Below are positions 45,756 to 57,648 of a stretch of DNA of 64,000 nt, piece after piece. How positions within the stretch are numbered: position 1 is the first letter of the stretch; every line of letters begins with the position of its first letter. The DNA is from Pseudovirgaria hyperparasitica. Its lineage: Eukaryota; Ascomycota; Dothideomycetes; Acrospermales; Acrospermaceae. The stretch lies in contig NW_022985551.1 in assembly GCF_010093815.1 (NCBI RefSeq), positions 1,012,614 through 1,076,613 on the forward strand, read 5' to 3'. The translations under genes were made by a program, and so were the position numbers. Below the pieces are notes generated by a model. The model saw nothing but the letters and a program-made list of their open reading frames with translations, searched no databases and was not told the origin of the DNA.

Positions 45756-46980
45756 AGGTTACGTCTAGAATCGTGTTCTCGAGTGCTAGCGTGTTTCTAC
45801 CGTTTTTGCACTTTAGCGGGGACAAAGGCTGATAGACATCTTATGATATTACGATATGTAATTAGTCCTTTACAAAAACTATAATAGGAAGAAATATTCC
45901 CTTCGTTCTTCGATACGTTCGTAGGGTTGAATAATGCCTACAAACCCCTATATCAATTGATCCCTTATGGGCCATAAAAGTTCATAAAGAAAGACTTATA
46001 TACACATTTATTTTTATTACTATATCCTGTAATATAGTCACGTCGTACATGTTGTCCACCGTATATACTTTTAATTGACGCTATCTGTATATCAACGTAC
46101 CATAAATCTGAGCCAAGCCTTGTCAGGCTCAAAAGTTTACACTTCACGCTTTGATATGTAGATAATGCGGCAAAAATTGAGTAATTGGTTTGACTTCGAC
46201 TAGTGCGTGCCTAAGACAGACTTAAATGTCACGAGTTTGATCTTTCAAACAGTATCGGTGAGAGGCTCAATGCCAAGGCTCATGCAGAAAGTTTCAGATC
46301 CCGGATGTCCTACACCCGCGAGCAACACGCCCCCACCAAAGACTTGATAGACCTCTGCAACATTCTACCACGTGTCACAGATTCAAGATATCAGCCAAGT
46401 GGAACGCTCATGTGACGGCCCCTGTTAGGCCGTCATGACCTTGCCATGTGGATGAGGCCTTGCAACGTCATGTAAGTGCTCCGTGCACTACTGATCCGAT
46501 CTGTGAGTTGCGACGGCTTGGATAATCGCCACGATATCAACCACAACTTCTCTGTCATCGGCATTCCTCTTCCAGCGCCTAATTGATCACAGACAGTGGG
46601 ACTTCTGCTTGGCATTAAAGCAACCTCGAACTGTGACACTTAGAGCCCCAGATCCAAAGCCCAACTGCTTCTATGAACGAAACTCCAATGTCAGTAATAC
46701 CCTATTATTGGTCATTGTACGGTGCACATCAATTGTTGCTACCAGGATACAGGTCGATCCTTAGACGCTTTGGCATCAGTCAATTCTGTATATAAAGTTC
46801 ATCATCGCCAGGATAAAATGTAGAACTCACCTTCATTTGCATCTTCTACAGATCTCTACAGTGCTGAGCACTCTTTCTTTCGCATACATTCTTTGATTCA
46901 CCAGAGCTGTGCTCATTTCACTCACTCGATTTACTCTGTCCCATCATTACAAGATCCTCAATCTACATATAACTATCACT
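45756..46980. other. A+T-rich spacer before the repeat-protein gene
   Basis: About 1.2 kb. The part from about 45840 to 46190 is visibly A+T-rich. No supported gene was seen. The right end carries the TATA sequence of the repeat-protein gene. Confidence 0.5.
46789..46796 (+). promoter_or_regulatory. TATA box of the repeat-protein gene
   Basis: TATATAAA lies 192 bp upstream of the ATG at 46981 and is followed by a pyrimidine-rich stretch (CTCTTTCTTTCGC near 46869). This is a plausible core promoter with a 5' UTR of roughly 100-150 bases. TATA-type promoters often drive regulated, highly expressed genes. Confidence 0.5.
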
Positions 46981-48030
46981 ATGAAGATCACATACGTTCT
47001 TGCCACTATCATCCTGGCGGTCTCTGCACTGCCAACCAACCCAGCCCCAGCCCCAGCTGATGTCAATGTCAAAGCACCCGCCCCAGGAGAAGCACGTCCC
47101 AACTCTGACGCCCCTAAAGTCGTCAATGACCCAGTGGAAGCCAAGATGGCGGAGATGAAGGCCGAAGATGCCAAAGTCGAAACGAAGCCAGAGAAAGATG
47201 TGGCGGACAAGGGCGCCGAAGCTGAGGCTGAAGCCAAGATGGCGGAGATGAAGGCCGAAGATGCCAAAGTCGAAACGAAGCCAGAGAAAGATGTGGCGGA
47301 CAAGGGCGCCGAAGCTGAGGCTGAAGCCAAGATGGCGGAGATGAAGGCCGAAGATGCCAAAGTCGAAACGAAGCCAGAGAAAGATGTGGCGGACAAGGGC
47401 GCCGAAGCTGAGGCTGAAGCCAAGATGGCGGAGATGAAGGCCGAAGATGCCAAAGTCGAAACGAAGCCCGAGAAAGATGTAGCGGACAAGGGCGCCGAAG
47501 CTGAGGCTAAGATGGAGGCCAAGATGGAGGAAAAGATGGAGGCCGAGATGCCGAAGCCAGCACCACCGGCGGAGAAGGGAGAGGAAGAAAAAGCTGTTGC
47601 GGACCCTGCTGCGACTGAGCAGGCTGATAAGAAGGCTGACCAGATGACCGCTGAGGATGCTGCCGAGAATGGTGACGCGAAGGAGGAGAAGAACGTTGAC
47701 AACCCGGCTGCCACCCCGCCAGCAGCCAACGAGACAGTTGTTCAACCACCGGCGGCCGGAAACGCCACGATCATGTGCGCCCCCGGTGCTGGAAATGCCA
47801 CTGGGGCAGCCAATTCCACTGGTGCCGCCAATGCGACCGCCCCTGCACCCGTAGCCCCGAACGCGACAGCACAAGCTCCTCCTGCGGAAGCAGAGGAAAC
47901 AGAAGTCGCCAAAGAGGGGCAACAGAAGGGTGGCATGACGAAGTTGGTCAAAAAATTGTTCGGTAGGGATAGCAAGCCAAAGGAGGTCCGAAACTTCCAT
48001 TTCGAGGCGCGTGAATACGCTCTTTTGTAA
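46981..48030 (+). CDS. Predicted secreted tandem-repeat protein
   Basis: Intronless frame; from the ATG at 46981 it has 349 residues. An ATG-less extension upstream is not needed. Residues 1-20 (MKITYVLATIILAVSALPTN) form a clear signal peptide. A Pro/Ala-rich linker follows. Then come four tandem copies of a 31-residue charged unit from residue 54 to 176 (core KMAEMKAEDAKVETKPEKDV). A Lys/Glu/Met-rich stretch and an Ala/Pro-rich stretch come next, the latter with six N-glycosylation sequons (NET, NAT, NAT, NST, NAT, NAT). The basic C-terminus contains KLVKKLFGRD. There is no catalytic domain. Secretion and glycosylation suggest a cell-surface, matrix or host-interaction protein. I recognise no family, and the function is unknown. 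Strong Glu/Lys/Ala bias could give an extended helix. Confidence 0.82.
   Translation: MKITYVLATIILAVSALPTNPAPAPADVNVKAPAPGEARPNSDAPKVVNDPVEAKMAEMKAEDAKVETKPEKDVADKGAEAEAEAKMAEMKAEDAKVETKPEKDVADKGAEAEAEAKMAEMKAEDAKVETKPEKDVADKGAEAEAEAKMAEMKAEDAKVETKPEKDVADKGAEAEAKMEAKMEEKMEAEMPKPAPPAEKGEEEKAVADPAATEQADKKADQMTAEDAAENGDAKEEKNVDNPAATPPAANETVVQPPAAGNATIMCAPGAGNATGAANSTGAANATAPAPVAPNATAQAPPAEAEETEVAKEGQQKGGMTKLVKKLFGRDSKPKEVRNFHFEAREYALL
47140..47508 (+). repeat. Four tandem 93-bp coding repeats
   Basis: Units start at 47140, 47233, 47326 and 47419. The first three are identical over all 93 bases. The fourth differs at two silent positions (CCA to CCC and GTG to GTA) and lacks the last codon. The unit is a multiple of three, so copy-number change keeps the frame. 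Identity at silent sites points to recent duplication or gene conversion. Confidence 0.97.
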
Positions 48031-49841
48031 GCCTAGCGATATCGCCATTTTATGATGAGTTATCCTCTGTCTGGCTGGGTTACTCTTGGCGACTTAGGAT
48101 TTCTTGTGTCTATGTCATGCTAGAGCAGTGGCTAGAGTGAGGATTGTCTCGAAGGAAAATCCCTTACAGTCTGGCAGTAGACTATGTTGGAATAGATGGT
48201 CTATGGGATTTTCCATGTATTCAGTTAAGGCTTCTCTGCGTTTCTAGCACAGCTACGAAGTAGAGGCTCGAAAGAGGTGGCACGCTATGGATGTGATAAA
48301 GCCATATAGCACTAAGAAGAGATAAGAAATACCCAAATCTTGGTTCTCCTCGATCAAGACAGATCAGATATCTGTAGAAGGAGCTATGTATTACACCTGT
48401 GAATATCTGACCCAATTGTTGTTGTTTAGTCCACGGTAGGCCTAAGATTGACAGACGCCGTAACTTATCTGTCGTCATAGAGATCTTCGTAGAATATCTC
48501 ACAAGTTGAAAGTCGATCTATCAAATGACGCATACTTATGTTTAGGCTTGCTATTTCAGGGGAACAAGTTTCAGGGATACTCTATAAGTGGCAAAGAAAA
48601 GAAAGCGCAGGACTAGTCCCTCTATCGGCCCTGGCGTATCTCCTAAGAGACTTATTTGGCTCAAGCACATCGGCTCGACGGGGACGAACAACAATGCTGA
48701 GCATCTGCCATGGACGCCAGTCTGAATGTCACCGGCATTCAACTGCGATGTATACAAACATGTAATCATGTAGCCATAATATAGGTTCACACTTTTCTGA
48801 AGTCTTGCTTATGTAAAACTACCCAAATTGTGAAAAAGCGTGAGAGTAATCGCTGTTAGAAGCTGACGCTGGTTGCACACTATATGTTCTCGTTACAATG
48901 GCAGCTGTTCATAGAAAGTACAGTTTTCGCGGTCTGGTCTTTGGTATGAATGATGCCAAGAGCTCCTTCCTGTCGCCCGCACAGTTGCTGTATCGAGGCT
49001 GAGCAAATCCTAAGGACTACGGTACTGTATCGAAGTTCATAAAGAGGCCTCCCCGCTGCTAGAAGACCTCCCCATTGATAAGGAGGTTCTTCAATGACCA
49101 AGACACACTATCCGATATCCATGACCAGAGGATAACACATACAGCCAACCACATTACATCTAGGGATCGCCGAGCACGGCGATTGTTTACATACTATACG
49201 AATGCAGCGTGACAGTCGTTCTTCGGCCAGTCAGCAAGAAAGCGGAAGTAGAACAGAAGCTACTTAGTACTGTAATACTCAGTGTTTCGTTCAGAGCGAA
49301 GAGTCTTGCTAAGATCTGTGAGGCACTAAAGTCGGCGAACGGAGTGCAAACGCGTGATGTTAGATCAACATCTATTAACTTCGTTCACTACTTGGTAGTA
49401 TCCTACATTATATGCACCCAGCCGCGTTACCGCGGCTACCCGGTCCCCAAGAATATGCTACATTCAACATCAAAATCCGTAACGCCATCGCTTTTGAGCA
49501 ATTGAAAGCCCTCCCAGTCATGCACCTGCCAGACCGTCACACCTGTGATGTTGAGAAGATAAGGGTAGATTTTCATCTCGTGTCTCTCTACACTTTTACC
49601 GAACCCGGTTCCTCTAGAGACAATCGTGCTCGCTCAAGGTACTAAAGTAATGTGTGGGAATAGGAACAGGAGAAGTGGAAGTATTTTTAGGAATAAGATT
49701 GCCGATGGCAGATCGCCGGAAACAATGTGTGAAGTGGACGAGGTGTCCAGCAATATTGTCTGTTGATGACAAAGTTGTCGTTTTCTCGACTACGGCGATC
49801 ATAGGTTGTAGCGACTAAAGTCCATCACCTTTCTGTAGGGG
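48031..49841. other. Gene-poor spacer
   Basis: About 1.8 kb between the repeat-protein gene and the 3' end of NOT1. I read both strands and found no frame with a recognisable domain, no tRNA and no transposon signature. A short inverted element (CCGCGTTACCGCGG) lies near 49422. Confidence 0.5.
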
Positions 49842-52800
49842 TTAGGAAAGGCTGCGAGGGTTTTGCTGAATATGTTGGAATAAAGCATGGAAAAGTCGTT
49901 CAACCTGAGATTGCGTTAGCAGGATACCTTTGCCATCAGAAGAGCATCGATGCTCACCTCTGGTGTCGCCTTAATAAACGGCAGGTTCCAGAAGGCTTGT
50001 TTGTGCGTTTCCATGATTTCCAGGAGGGTGATGATAAGACCCCATGGATGCGGTCTATGAACAATGAGTCGCTCGAGAAGGATTCTGGAAATGATCTGCT
50101 GTACTTCCAGTGCTTTGGAATCTGTCGAACCGAACAGGTGTAGGATCATGTAACTATAGTAACAGGTATGACTATTGGGCCACCTAAGCTGATTGGCCAG
50201 AGCACCTAACAGATAATAGGTAGCTTCTGGTCGCAGATTCTTCGAAAGTGCCTCCAGAAGCCGTACTGAGCCTGATGCCGGGTTGAACGACGGTGAATTG
50301 TTCTCCGTTGAAGAAGCCACATAGATAACGATGGCATTCAACAACTGATCGTTGACTGTCACAGGAATACTAGAGAGTCCAGTTTCGAGTTTTGTATGAG
50401 TATTGATAGCCTGAGAAATCTTCTCGTAGTCCTCAGAAGTTTGATCTGGGTCATGGATCATATTGTCAAGAGCGTCTTTGATCCCAGAGCGGAGTATGTA
50501 CCCATCAATATCAGCCCTAATGACAGGCGCCTTACGTACCTCTTCCAGTCTATCGATCTTCAGACCGGCCATGAAGGGATCTGGCAGTTCTGGGAATGAA
50601 GATGGATATGCACTCAAGACTAGATTTCTGAGTTGTGTGCAGTGAGCCGGTATAGCATTGCACAGGCGGAAGTGGTTTTCCGCTAGGAACTCTGGGAAGT
50701 CGTGATGGATGACGAGTAGTAGTCTGAGTACAGCGCGATAGAGCGTCTGCGCGGCAAGGGAAACGTCGTTGGACTTTACCAACTCACCAGTGAAAGCCAA
50801 TGCGGTCTCAATCAAGCGAGTATACATCTCCCAGCACTCGTCGTCGCCATTTTTTACGAAGGTTTCAAGAATAATCCGATGTGCGATGAGCGCGAGCCAG
50901 CCGAAGGCGAAGCAGGGAAAATATACTGGTTGCATGGCGAGAAAGGCCTTGCCCATGACAATATACATCTGCTTTTCAAGTCCAATGAAGCTATGCTTCG
51001 AAGCCTGAAGCTCGCAGATGATCGATGCGAACAACCGGAAGAAGACTTTCTGATTGAAACCTTCACCCTTTGTGTGATGATGTTGACACAAGAGGAGGAC
51101 AACAACTGAGAGAAGTCTTTCGAAATGTTTTGGCTTCGACTCTTTGACAGCGCCATCAACGGGACCCAGTTGAGCTACAAGTGCGACAATGAGGCGAGCC
51201 AGGGCGTCCACATTGACATAAGCAGTGTCAAGACTTCCACCATACAGTATCCGCTCTTCAACTTCATAAGACTCAATGGATATCGCGATGCAGGTTCGGA
51301 GAAAGAGGGCGGTAGCTTCCTTATCTCCAGTAATTCCCAAGGTGCGTAGTTGGCTGATGAAAGAGGATAAAGTATTTTCAGAGACACCCTGTCGCTGTAG
51401 TTGTCCCCATTCGATAAAAGCGTACTCCATAGTATACTCCTTGCTTTGATGTGCGTTCATGAGGGCTTCTTCGGGCTTCGCCGGTGCATTAAGCTTCGAC
51501 AGAACCGTCTTGACGCGCGTGAAGTCAGGGAATTCGGTGAGCCAATCGCTGAGAGCCTCGAAAGTGACGGCAAAGTCCGATCGCATGACGATAGGTACTT
51601 CGCCACTAATCATTTCATCCATCAAGTCCGATAGGAATTCTATAGCGATCTCCCTCCGAGACATCAGAGCCCTGGCAATTGCAACGTCAACCTTGTGGAT
51701 GTCAAGAAGTCGCTCCTTGAGGAGGCATAGAGCTGCAAAGGCGTTGAACACACGGTCCTCCTCTAAAGGATCCAGCCAAATGATAACCTGTCGGGCTGTT
51801 GCCACCGTTGATTGGCACAATCGAGAAAGCAACATCACAAAGACTTCAACCTCAAGTCGACTGCTTTTGTCAGAATATATGAAGTTCGTGGCCTTGCTGG
51901 CAGCAGTCAAGCATAGCATATCTTTATGAGTGCCGGCGTTGTCTACAAGTGCAAGTATTTGATCGTAGAATCGACTGATCGGCGACGTCTGAGATAGGTC
52001 TTCTATGCGGGTCTCGTTAGCATCGCATACCGCACGCTGCAGATCTGTCATGAGCTCCAGTAATCGATCACTAGCAGCATTGTGGTCTAGGAAGCCGTTC
52101 ATGTGTTGGTTTATTTGCTGCTGGGGAGGCAGCGATTGCAATCTTGGCGGCGGCTGAATGTTCTGGCGCGGCGCGGCTGGAGCCTCGGCTGGGTTTGGAA
52201 GGGTTGAAACTGTAGGGAATGGTTCCTGAAGCACATCTGGTACCTGTCGACTGCTATCTTGGGAAGCTGTATTGGCGTGAGCGATAGCAGGCCGAACTTG
52301 GCGTCCGAATTCTTCATATATTGCCTGTTGATCTTGATTGAGGCCACCGGGGCTCTGTTTGTAAGGTTCAGGAATGTAGAAGGCCCATTGACTGATACTT
52401 GGGTCTTTGAAGGGCTCGTTTGAACGACTTTGTCGATACATGCGACGAGAACGAACCAATTCTTCTATTTGGAGGTCGATTTCTGCCAAAGACTTCATCT
52501 CCGCAGCCTGTTCCACCGTGTTACACACCAAATCTAGGTTGTCATTAACAAACATCATGATTAATCCTTCAGGGAGAGCCTGATTAGGTGTATCACGAGC
52601 GAGGACTCGGATGTTGTTCATGATGCTCATTCTGAGGGGCTCTTTACAGGTAACGAGTGCCAAGCTTCCAGAGAGAGACTTGACTACGTTATGGGCGGCG
52701 CCTCGCAATTTCTCTTCGTCGGGTTCAAGCGCGAAGTCCTTAGCCACAAGCTGCTGTGTCGATATCGCGGCAATTGTGACTGAGCGCTCTACAACCGGGG

Positions 52801-55800
52801 CAATGATCTCAGCCACCGCCTGTTGGGCTGCATTTAGTAGGATATTATTCATCCTTGGGTCATTCCCCGGTGGGTACGAGAGCATGTCTCTGAGATCTGG
52901 CAATGTAGCCGCAATTGCGGCAGGCGAGAATCTGCCACTAGGGCCTCGGTTCCTATTCAGACCCATAAGAGAAAGCTCGCTGAACCCTTCCATACCTTCT
53001 GGAAGTAGCGACGACATGTCGAATTCTTCCTGTGGTGGTCTGGCACGAATGCAAGTAGATGGCTCGATGTTTTTATGGTTCAACTTGAGATCTTGGCACA
53101 GCACCTCAATCTCGAATTTGAGATTTAATTTAAGCTCGGTGAACTGATAGAGCTCCAACAGTAGGCCAATGATTTCCATGAGCCACGGGTTTGGGGGCCG
53201 GAAAACTGTCGAACTGGCTGCCTTGACAAGCACTTTACAGGTGAATGGGATGACAATCACCAGTCTCTGCGTATCATGACCTTGGATGAGAAGGTCTTTG
53301 AATGATATATTTTTGAAGAGGATTGGCTTATCACGCGCAATCGTCAATGATCCGAGCCACCCACCGAGGTTCTTCAGATGAGTGCGTTCGGTGGAGTTAC
53401 TTACGGTCGATTCGCAATTCAGCATTCGAATGACCGATACATAGGTCTCGCGTAGAACCTCTGCCCATAGTGTTTTGTCGTCGAGAAGCTGGAGCATGTC
53501 GAGATAGAGGTTTTGAAAATTTGGTTGCATTTTGGCGCGTTCCTCGACAAGATAGTTTGCAAACCATTGGTGGTGCTTCTTCTCCAGGACTTCTTTCAGA
53601 TCTTTGAGCTTGTCTTTAAGGTTGCGTTCGGAGACATTGTTCAGGACGAAGAGTACCTTGTCGGATACATCTTCGTCTGGCTCCTCATAAACATCATCTT
53701 GTTGCTGCTCCCCAACATGGAGGCATGTGAAATTCGGGACCGCAGGTTCTGCAGCCAGAAAATCCTCGACACTGGTTCCGTTTGGCATCCCGACGCCGTT
53801 CGGCGCCTCCCCATTGATATCGGAATGCTGCCCACCAACGATGTCTTGTGCTTTGAGAAAAACCTCAGTTCCCACAAGACCTGGCACCCTCAGTAGCCTA
53901 TCGCAGAAGCTAGGCCACTCCTGCAGGCGATCAGAGAAATGTAGAAGTGCCTGGAGACCAAATTTGTACATAGACTCGTCGGGCTGAGATTCCTGGACAG
54001 CTTCCAGAACCATTGCTAGGCCAGCCTGGAGAGCAATTCTCGAGAGTAAGCGATAATTGATTATCCCCCCGAAAAGTACCGCAGTCGTAGCTAGGGCGTC
54101 AAGAGGATATTCTCCGAAGCAGTTATATTCGTCAAAGAGCCCGTGGATCATACACGCAAAGAGGTCCTGATCGGCTGGATCTTCTGATGTCTTGTACTTC
54201 CGAAGGGCATCGACGATGTCCCGTACATCAGACTCTTTAGCATACATCGTTCGATAATGTTCCTGCATCTTTTCATCAGCGTCAGCCGAGACTGAATTGC
54301 CGTCTTTGCCATTCTGATCTATGATGCCATCGAAACCTTCGCCGTAGTTGATCAATCGTGGGTACGATTGAATACAAGCCCTTTGGAGGGTTACAAGATC
54401 CTCATCAGGCACCTGGTTCTCCATGATTGATAACAGGTATTGAACTGTTTTCACAGCCAGGGGTACGGTCGTAGGTGGGACTTTCTCTCGTTGAGAATGA
54501 AGCTCATTTTCTGCTTTCGCGTGGAGGAAGTTACCTAAAGCCTTTGGAAACATTTGGGGCATGTTGATAAACATCTCCTGAGCCCAAGGGTTAATATCGT
54601 GAATATCGCGTGCGTGTACTTGTGCGGCGAGATCTAGACTCAATTCATTGCATGCCTGAATCAAAGCGGGAATCCATCCATGTTCGTGTGCATGCTCCAA
54701 AATTACTATAAGCAGCATATGGTTCGAGGTGTACGCATCGATGAGCCGGCCTGCGATCCAGCTGTAATCTTGCTTCCAGAGACCGTGCATGACGAATTGA
54801 TAGTGTGGTAGTGACTTGATGAGAAATGGATGAAAAAGCTGTCTAAGTGCCTGGTCCTGCAGGCCACCCCAAGGCTTTGGGACTGCTGCAGCGGATATGA
54901 GGAATATATCGGTATTCGCGTTGATGACCGTTTCGGGGATACCTAAACTCTGGGCATGGTTGTATGCTTCTGGTGATCGGAAAATCGTGGTAAAAAGAGC
55001 ACTGGTTGCGTCCAGAGATGCCATTGGATGATGCATAGACTTGTCGGCGAAACCTTTCACTTCGTCAGAAGCATCCTCGAACATTTCGCGGCTGTAAGCT
55101 TTGCGCAGACGGGGTATCTCCTCAGCGTCAAGGTCTTCGGTTGAGCATGATAGAAAAGCTACAACGAAGGAGAGCTGGGTCTCAGAGTATTTCCAGGCCC
55201 CACCCCACATGAGTTGGATGTCGAAATTTTCGTAGTCTTGTGCGAGCGGAAGCAGGGCTCGGTAAAGAGACAGAAATTGTTGTTTCGTGACTCGTAGCGT
55301 CTCTCGATCTAGTGAATGAACAATGTCTTGCCAATCTAGACGTTGGCCCGCCCGATGCTCCCGCAAGGCAGCGACAAAATTCGTCGCGTTGAAGGGCTGC
55401 GATCCCTGGCAGATGACCATATAGAGTAAGGCTGAAGTCACTTGTGTGTAACTGATGTTGCGCACTTCCACAGTAGAAAGCGTTTCCTTGCAGCTGTCCA
55501 ATGTCGCTGTAGCCTGTGGACCTGCGCGATGGAAAGTCCTCACAATATGGTTCTCTGGCCCCATAAGCTCCACCATGTACAGTGCGGAGCCTATTTCAGC
55601 AGGCGGCGAAAGATGCAGTGCTCTGAACCGAGCAACAAGTGCGTTCCTCAGATCGTATTTGCTCTCATCGTTCCAATTACGAGGTGGGTATTGAGCGAGT
55701 CTTTCTATTACGGATGCGAGGAAAGCAGTCGACAATTCGTCTGCAGGCTGCGAAATTGCGTGAAGGAAGTTCGTGTAGTTGTTCGTGAGGATCGCGTCCG

Positions 55801-56820
55801 CTGTTTCATATAAGCTTCAAGTCTATAACACATTGCCAACGGGACTTTACCTTTCGTCCTCAAGTCTGATTTGCCAGTCGTCTTGAACGCAAGTGCGAGA
55901 GTCGTCTTTGCAACTGGATCTAATTTGAAATGCTCCATAAATGTTGAGAGATCGAAGTTCCTGAATATATCTCCATCCGTAGTGTCCACTGACTCCGCTA
56001 TTCTTTGTGCTTGTTGAGGGTCCTGTAGAATCTTCTGCATCTCTGTCACGAGGAGGTTGTACGTGTTTGGATTTGCGCTCTCTACTGGTCTCCCGTCAAA
56101 TACTTGACCTGCATGGGTGACCAGCAGTCGCTTGAAGTACTTGGAGAATACCTCCATGCCGTTCGAATCCACCAGCTAGTGACAGTGGTCAGTACTTTGT
56201 CCCATTTTACAGAAGAAGATCCAATAGTAACATACTTTGCGAATCTGGTCCGTTTGCGCCTGCGCTTTATCGTCTTTAATTGTGCTCAGTAGCAAGAATA
56301 CTTGAGCGATGACGATCTTAGCTAGAGACTGACCCGGAGGTACGGAAGTGAGATTACTCGCTAGGCTTGGTGATGCCACAGTGCTTGGCTGTGAGAGCGA
56401 TGGGGAAGCTCGTGCAAGTCTTGATCCTCCTCCGCCGCTGCTAGAATTGGCCCCACCAGTTTGCGAAGCGGAAGACAGAGCTGCGGCGGAGGAAGCCGGG
56501 TGTGGGTTATTGGTTGACGCTATGGTTCTTGATCTCGCAGAAGACAGCAGCTGGCCTGGAAGAGGCTGCTGCGATCCTGACTGGTTAGGAGTGAAAGGTG
56601 AAGAGGTTGAAGATGTAGAGGAATTGCGACTGATTGTGTGCCTCGGAGGAGGGAGGCCGGGAAAGGCAGCGTTTGCGGGAGAAAAGTTGGGGCGTGAAGG
56701 GCTGTTCGATGCGGTGTTTGAGCGGTTTGTCGAATTATTTAATGCGGTCGAGATGGGTGTTAAGCCACGACGACTGCTCTGGTGCTGACTGGAGGAGCCC
56801 CAAGAGAATTGCTGGCTCAT
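49842..56820 (-). CDS. NOT1: CCR4-NOT complex scaffold subunit NOT1
   Basis: Four exons on the minus strand, 56820-56236, 56175-55851, 55800-49958 and 49904-49842, give 2271 residues. NOT1 is the scaffold of the CCR4-NOT deadenylase complex that shortens mRNA poly(A) tails and affects transcription. The Ser/Gln-rich leader runs to about residue 165; the conserved N-terminal HEAT region follows. The CAF1-binding MIF4G region is near 1010-1230 (VSDKVLFVLNNVSERNLKDK, then HHQWFANYLV). The CNOT9-binding DUF3819 region is near 1265-1370 (NDPRMNNILLNAAQQAVAEI). The NOT1 C-terminal domain fills about 1700-2271, with NLPFIKATPEVERLFHALFQ at the end. The start ATG at 56820 (MSQQFSWGSSS) is preferred because further upstream only a TTG extends the frame. 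The terminal exon encodes 20 residues. Confidence 0.96.
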
Positions 56821-57648
56821 TAGACCCGATATCCCATTTGACCCGCAATCAGCGTCAGATGAACGATGAAGACGCGTTGGCGATGGAATAGGTAGGAAAG
56901 CAAGATGCAAATGGAATTAAGCTCGTGATGGGATTGCGATCGTAAGAACAAGAAAGAGAGGTCGACATGCCAAGACTGAAAAAGGGAGCTAGGGCTGGGA
57001 GGCTAAGTTCTCGCAGCAAGATAATAAGTACTTGCGTACTGGTGGCACGACTGGGCTGCGGTAAAGCGCGAGGACTTTGTAGCATCCTCTTGCTACCACT
57101 CAAACGTTATCTACACTCAACTCTATCATCTACACCACAAGCTCTTATATTTGGAAGCTTATGAGTACAAGTAATCAGATGAGCGCTGCTGCTCACATGT
57201 ACCATTGCTAGATACGTAGCAACAAGCCTTGAAGCCTTTCTGAAGAGCACAGCCTTTAGAGCGAATGAACGCGAAGAAACGCGAAGAGCATTCCAACACG
57301 ATTTACCTGGGTGTGTGTCCTGACCAAATAGTATGTACGGTCAAAGTAAATATAATCCTGCTAGCATCATTGATGCATCAGTATCGAATTGTTCAGGAGC
57401 ATGTTCGGTATCCAGCGAAGGCCACCACTTGGGCACCAGATGCGGGGAGTATACTAGGCATATTTCGGTTAGTTTGAGGCCGTTGCTGGCGGCAACCGAA
57501 TCCAAACAACCGCGCTGATCCTTGAACCCCAATCTCGAGGGTTCTATATCACAATATACCAAAACCCTCGATATAGCACTTCGATATCTCTATATTCTTC
57601 TGATTGTGTATACAAATCTCGAAACATCCCCTTGAGAAGCGAGGCAAC
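56821..57648. promoter_or_regulatory. Divergent promoter of NOT1 and the F-BAR gene
   Basis: 828 bp between divergent start codons. No specific binding motif was recognised. Short frames inside it are not supported. A CCCTCGAT/ATCGAGGG-like inverted pair occurs around 57535-57573 (TCGAGGGTTCTATATC and CCCTCGATATAG). Confidence 0.5.

Noticed and set aside
46963-48048. A 361-codon open frame antisense to the repeat-protein gene, and another of 260 codons at 46947-47729.
   Set aside because: They are open because the repeat unit is a multiple of three and strongly biased in composition. The sense frame has the signal peptide, the TATA box and glycosylation sequons.
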